The position numbers and the translations under genes were made by a program. A model generated the notes under the pieces. The model did no database searches. It was not told where the DNA came from and saw only the letters and a list, made by a program, of their open reading frames with translations. A stretch of 64,000 nt of DNA from Halosimplex aquaticum (GTDB taxonomy: Archaea > Halobacteriota > Halobacteria > Halobacteriales > Haloarculaceae). The stretch is taken from NCBI RefSeq assembly GCF_028747785.1, contig NZ_CP118158.1, positions 186,001 through 250,000 of the forward strand, given 5' to 3'. How positions within the stretch are numbered: the first letter of the stretch is position 1; each line of letters opens with the position of its first letter. Shown here one piece after another: positions 62,308 to 64,000 of the stretch.

Positions 62308-62604
62308 TTATTCGTCGTCGAGCCGGAGATCGTCCGCTTCAAGGTTGCCAGCGAGGTAGTCGCGGCCCTTCTGATTCATTGCATAGTAACCTTTGTTTTC
62401 GTCCACTTTTTCGAGCAACCCGCGTTTTTCGAGATTCCTCATACGGCGTGCTACTGTCTCGTGGCTCTTCTCAATGACAGATAGCCGGTCGTGAAGATTG
62501 AACCAGATCAGGGCTGGAGAGAGAACGAGGCCATCATCCTGGTCAGCGAAAAATTCCAGGATCGCATCGTCTACCTCGTTCATGCCTGCCACTCGCGGAC
62601 GCAT
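62308..62604 (-). CDS. Winged-helix regulator
   Basis: 98 aa from ATG 62604 (MRPRVAGMNEVDDAILEFF). HTH KSHETVARRMRNLEKRGLLEKV followed by a wing with GYYAMNQKGRDYLAG. This MRPR...W/GM..VDD..LE pattern is common for small haloarchaeal element and provirus regulators. The upstream in-frame extension to 62712 is rejected. Confidence 0.75.
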   Translation of the reverse strand: MRPRVAGMNEVDDAILEFFADQDDGLVLSPALIWFNLHDRLSVIEKSHETVARRMRNLEKRGLLEKVDENKGYYAMNQKGRDYLAGNLEADDLRLDDE

Positions 62605-63024
62605 ACCCGCGAGTCTTCCGCTACCCCGATAGTTGCACCGGTCGGTTCTGTGAGTGAATGCATACGGGTTGGTTTTGACATATACGACACAAGGTTGAAA
62701 TAGATGGCACAAAAGTGGGGTTGTAAGAGTGACTTCCCGGTCGGGTGCGAGTTGGTTGCGAGAAAGAGTCGGTGGCCGACGACCCTACGCGCCGGCCGGG
62801 GTGTCGCTCTCGCGAGCGAACACATGACGACAGGAAACGCGCGCTGGCTTAAGCCAGGATGTTTGAGGTATCGAACCACCACCACTTTCACAGACGGCTC
62901 AGCCGCTCACGTGGGTAGAATCAGAGGGTTATTGCAGGCGAGTAACCAGTTTCGGCAGTTTCACTTTCACCACACGCGTCTGGATTTCCCCTTTTACATC
63001 CCGGATGTTCAGTCCCGGTCGGCT
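62605..63024. other. Intergenic stretch upstream of the zinc-finger/integrase pair
   Basis: 420 bases. A long plus frame (from 62704) runs into the zinc-finger gene, but its first 107 residues lack coding style. ccttttacatccc (62991-63003) may be promoter sequence for the gene at 63025. Confidence 0.4.
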
Positions 63025-63291
63025 ATGTCGGAAGATGAGAAGAAGACCGTCCGAATCGAAGACCGCCACGACCGCTGGCGGTTCACCTGTCCCCGCGGGC
63101 ACCGCTCCTGGGAGCCCACGAACCACCATTTCTGGTGTTCGAAGTGCGCCAGCGTCGAGGGCGTCGATGGCGTCTTCAACGAACTCCTCGACCGGCGGAG
63201 CGGTGACCTGCTCCAGCGCGACGAGGTGCGCCTGCTGACACCTGTCGGTCCCTACGACCGAGATCTCGACCGAACGGGAGGGCCCGCATGA
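63025..63291 (+). CDS. Zinc-finger protein preceding the integrase
   Basis: 88 aa from ATG 63025. FTCPRGHRSWEPTNHHFWC, then SKCA gives a CxxxH/CxxC zinc site. The stop overlaps the integrase ATG (ATGA). This pair (small zinc-finger plus tyrosine recombinase) recurs in haloarchaeal integrative elements; the small protein may help excision or control the integrase. Confidence 0.65.
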   Translation: MSEDEKKTVRIEDRHDRWRFTCPRGHRSWEPTNHHFWCSKCASVEGVDGVFNELLDRRSGDLLQRDEVRLLTPVGPYDRDLDRTGGPA

Positions 63292-63815
63292 GCGAAGACG
63301 ACTTGGCACCTCTCCCGCCGGAGGAAGGCATCAAGCGGTTCCTCCGGCACCACGAACCCTCCGTCCGAGAGAGTACGATTCGGAACGCGCGGACGCGACT
63401 CCGGTTCTTCAACGAGTGGTGTGAGGCACGGGAGATCGAGAATCTGAACAACCTTACTGGGCGCGACCTCGCAGACTTCGTGGCCTGGCGTCGGGGCGAC
63501 ATTGCCGCCCTGACGCTCCAGAAGCAACTCAGTACGATCCGCGAGGCGCTTCGGTACTGGGCCGACATCGAGGGCGTCCGCGATGGGCTGGCTGAGAAAG
63601 TCCACGCGCCCGAGCTGCCCGACGGCGCCAAGAGTCGGGACGTTCACCTGAAAGCCGACCGCGCCGACGAGACCCTCTCGTACCTGCGGGAGCACCACTA
63701 CGCTAGCCGCGACCACGTGGTGATGCTCATCCTCTGGCGAACGGGGATGCGCCGGTCGGCGCTCCGTTCCCTCGACGTGACCGACCTGCGGCCCGACGAC
63801 CAGGCGCTCGTTTGA
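63288..63815 (+). pseudogene. Tyrosine recombinase/integrase, truncated by the IS
   Basis: 175 aa of the N-terminal part: SAM-like DNA-binding domain (about residues 10-105, with RESTIRNARTRLRFF) and the start of the catalytic domain with the first Arg in WRTGMRRSALRSLDV. At 63814 the gene runs into the inverted copy of the 1,069-bp IS, and the TGA at 63813-63815 is made by the IS end. The HxxR and Tyr motifs lie beyond the window if they still exist. The element is thus probably immobilised. Confidence 0.85.
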
Positions 63816-64000
63816 GGGTGTCATAGAATCCATCTCATACCGTGATGACGGTGCTTCCCGGATTGTCACCTCGTTCGTAGTTGGTGACGGCGACGACGAG
63901 TCGAACGCAGAGCGCAAGGAACACCTGCGCTCGGGCGTGGACGCGGCCTCGGGCGCGTAGCGTCCCGAGGCCGCAGTCCTTGACCGCATCGTTCGTTCGC
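63814..64000 (-). mobile_element. Second copy of the 1,069-bp IS, partial at the window edge
   Basis: Starts GAGGGTGTCATAGAATCC, the complement of the right end at 12999-13013, and continues as the reverse complement of 12827-13013 as far as I can compare. It runs off the right edge. Inverted with respect to copy 1, 51 kb away. Confidence 0.9.
63835..64000 (-). CDS. Transposase C-terminal part (IS copy 2)
   Basis: Stop TGA at 63835-63837 (complement), with the same C-terminus ending GSTVITV as the transposase at 11994-12992. The rest lies outside the window. Confidence 0.85.
   Translation of the reverse strand, partial: RTNDAVKDCGLGTLRARGRVHARAQVFLALCVRLVVAVTNYERGDNPGSTVITV

Noticed and set aside
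62704..63024. N-terminal extension of the zinc-finger protein in frame
   Set aside because: Coding style begins only at ATG 63025, behind probable promoter sequence.
55926..63813. Second copy of the tRNA-Ile 3' end as attR
   Set aside because: I found no repeat of ggttcaaatccgcgttggccc downstream within the window; it probably lies past the right edge.
11939..63813. A past inversion between the two IS copies, tested by swapped target duplications
   Set aside because: The last bases before copy 1 do not match the complement of the inner flank of copy 2, so the simple inversion model is not supported by what is visible.

Overview
The window comes from a haloarchaeon (class Halobacteria). It is very GC-rich, its predicted proteins are acidic, most exported proteins carry twin-arginine (Tat) signals, several genes have TATA-like boxes close enough to the start codon for leaderless transcripts, and it encodes archaeal-type proteins such as aCPSF1/FttA, UPF0200/UPF0201, DUF371 and halocyanin-like cupredoxins.

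Bases 1 to about 11.9 kb form a lower-GC accessory region. It starts with a frameshifted Cys-rich remnant. A metal-responsive unit follows: a DtxR/MntR-type repressor, then a multicopper oxidase, a ZIP-family metal permease with an extracellular domain, and a cupredoxin lipoprotein. Matching 14-bp palindromes lie in front of both the repressor and the oxidase. Next come a decayed P19-like (DUF7350-type) lipoprotein gene, a Tat-exported beta-helix lipoprotein, a three-gene ABC-2 exporter, and a ydjM-type membrane gene broken by a 263-bp MITE. Fossil gene fragments and a complete 1,069-bp IS close the region.

From 13 to 19.3 kb there is ordinary chromosome: the termination nuclease aCPSF1/FttA, zinc-ribbon proteins, DsbB and an aldo/keto reductase. 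From 19.4 to 41.2 kb lies a surface-glycan cluster: ATP-grasp ligase, HMGL-type aldolase, PP-loop protein, three GT4 glycosyltransferases, a nucleotide-sugar dehydrogenase, three Tat-exported beta-helix proteins, a sulfatase, a Wzx-like flippase, a large membrane protein and a DUF1616 protein. Together they would make activated sugars, assemble and flip the glycan, and modify or degrade it outside the cell. Two minisatellites sit at gene ends in this cluster.

From 41.3 to 55.8 kb there are housekeeping and metabolic genes: endonuclease III, DUF371, a GH2 glycosidase, a coiled-coil protein, a PQQ-propeller lipoprotein, a CBS-MaoC fusion, a phosphatase, a molybdopterin oxidoreductase, a HAD hydrolase, UPF0201, UPF0200, a cytochrome P450 and FxsA.

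At 55.87 kb a tRNA-Ile(GAT) gene marks the probable edge of an integrative element reaching the right end. Its leading operon of overlapping genes includes a DpdA-like transglycosylase homologue (7-deazaguanine DNA modification) and a large unknown protein with a winged helix. Further in are a class III nucleotide-cyclase-like gene split by an IS630 element (the uninterrupted frame can be rebuilt exactly), a two-TM protein, a winged-helix regulator, and a zinc-finger/tyrosine-integrase pair. The integrase is cut by a second copy of the 1,069-bp IS, in inverted orientation, which runs off the right edge.
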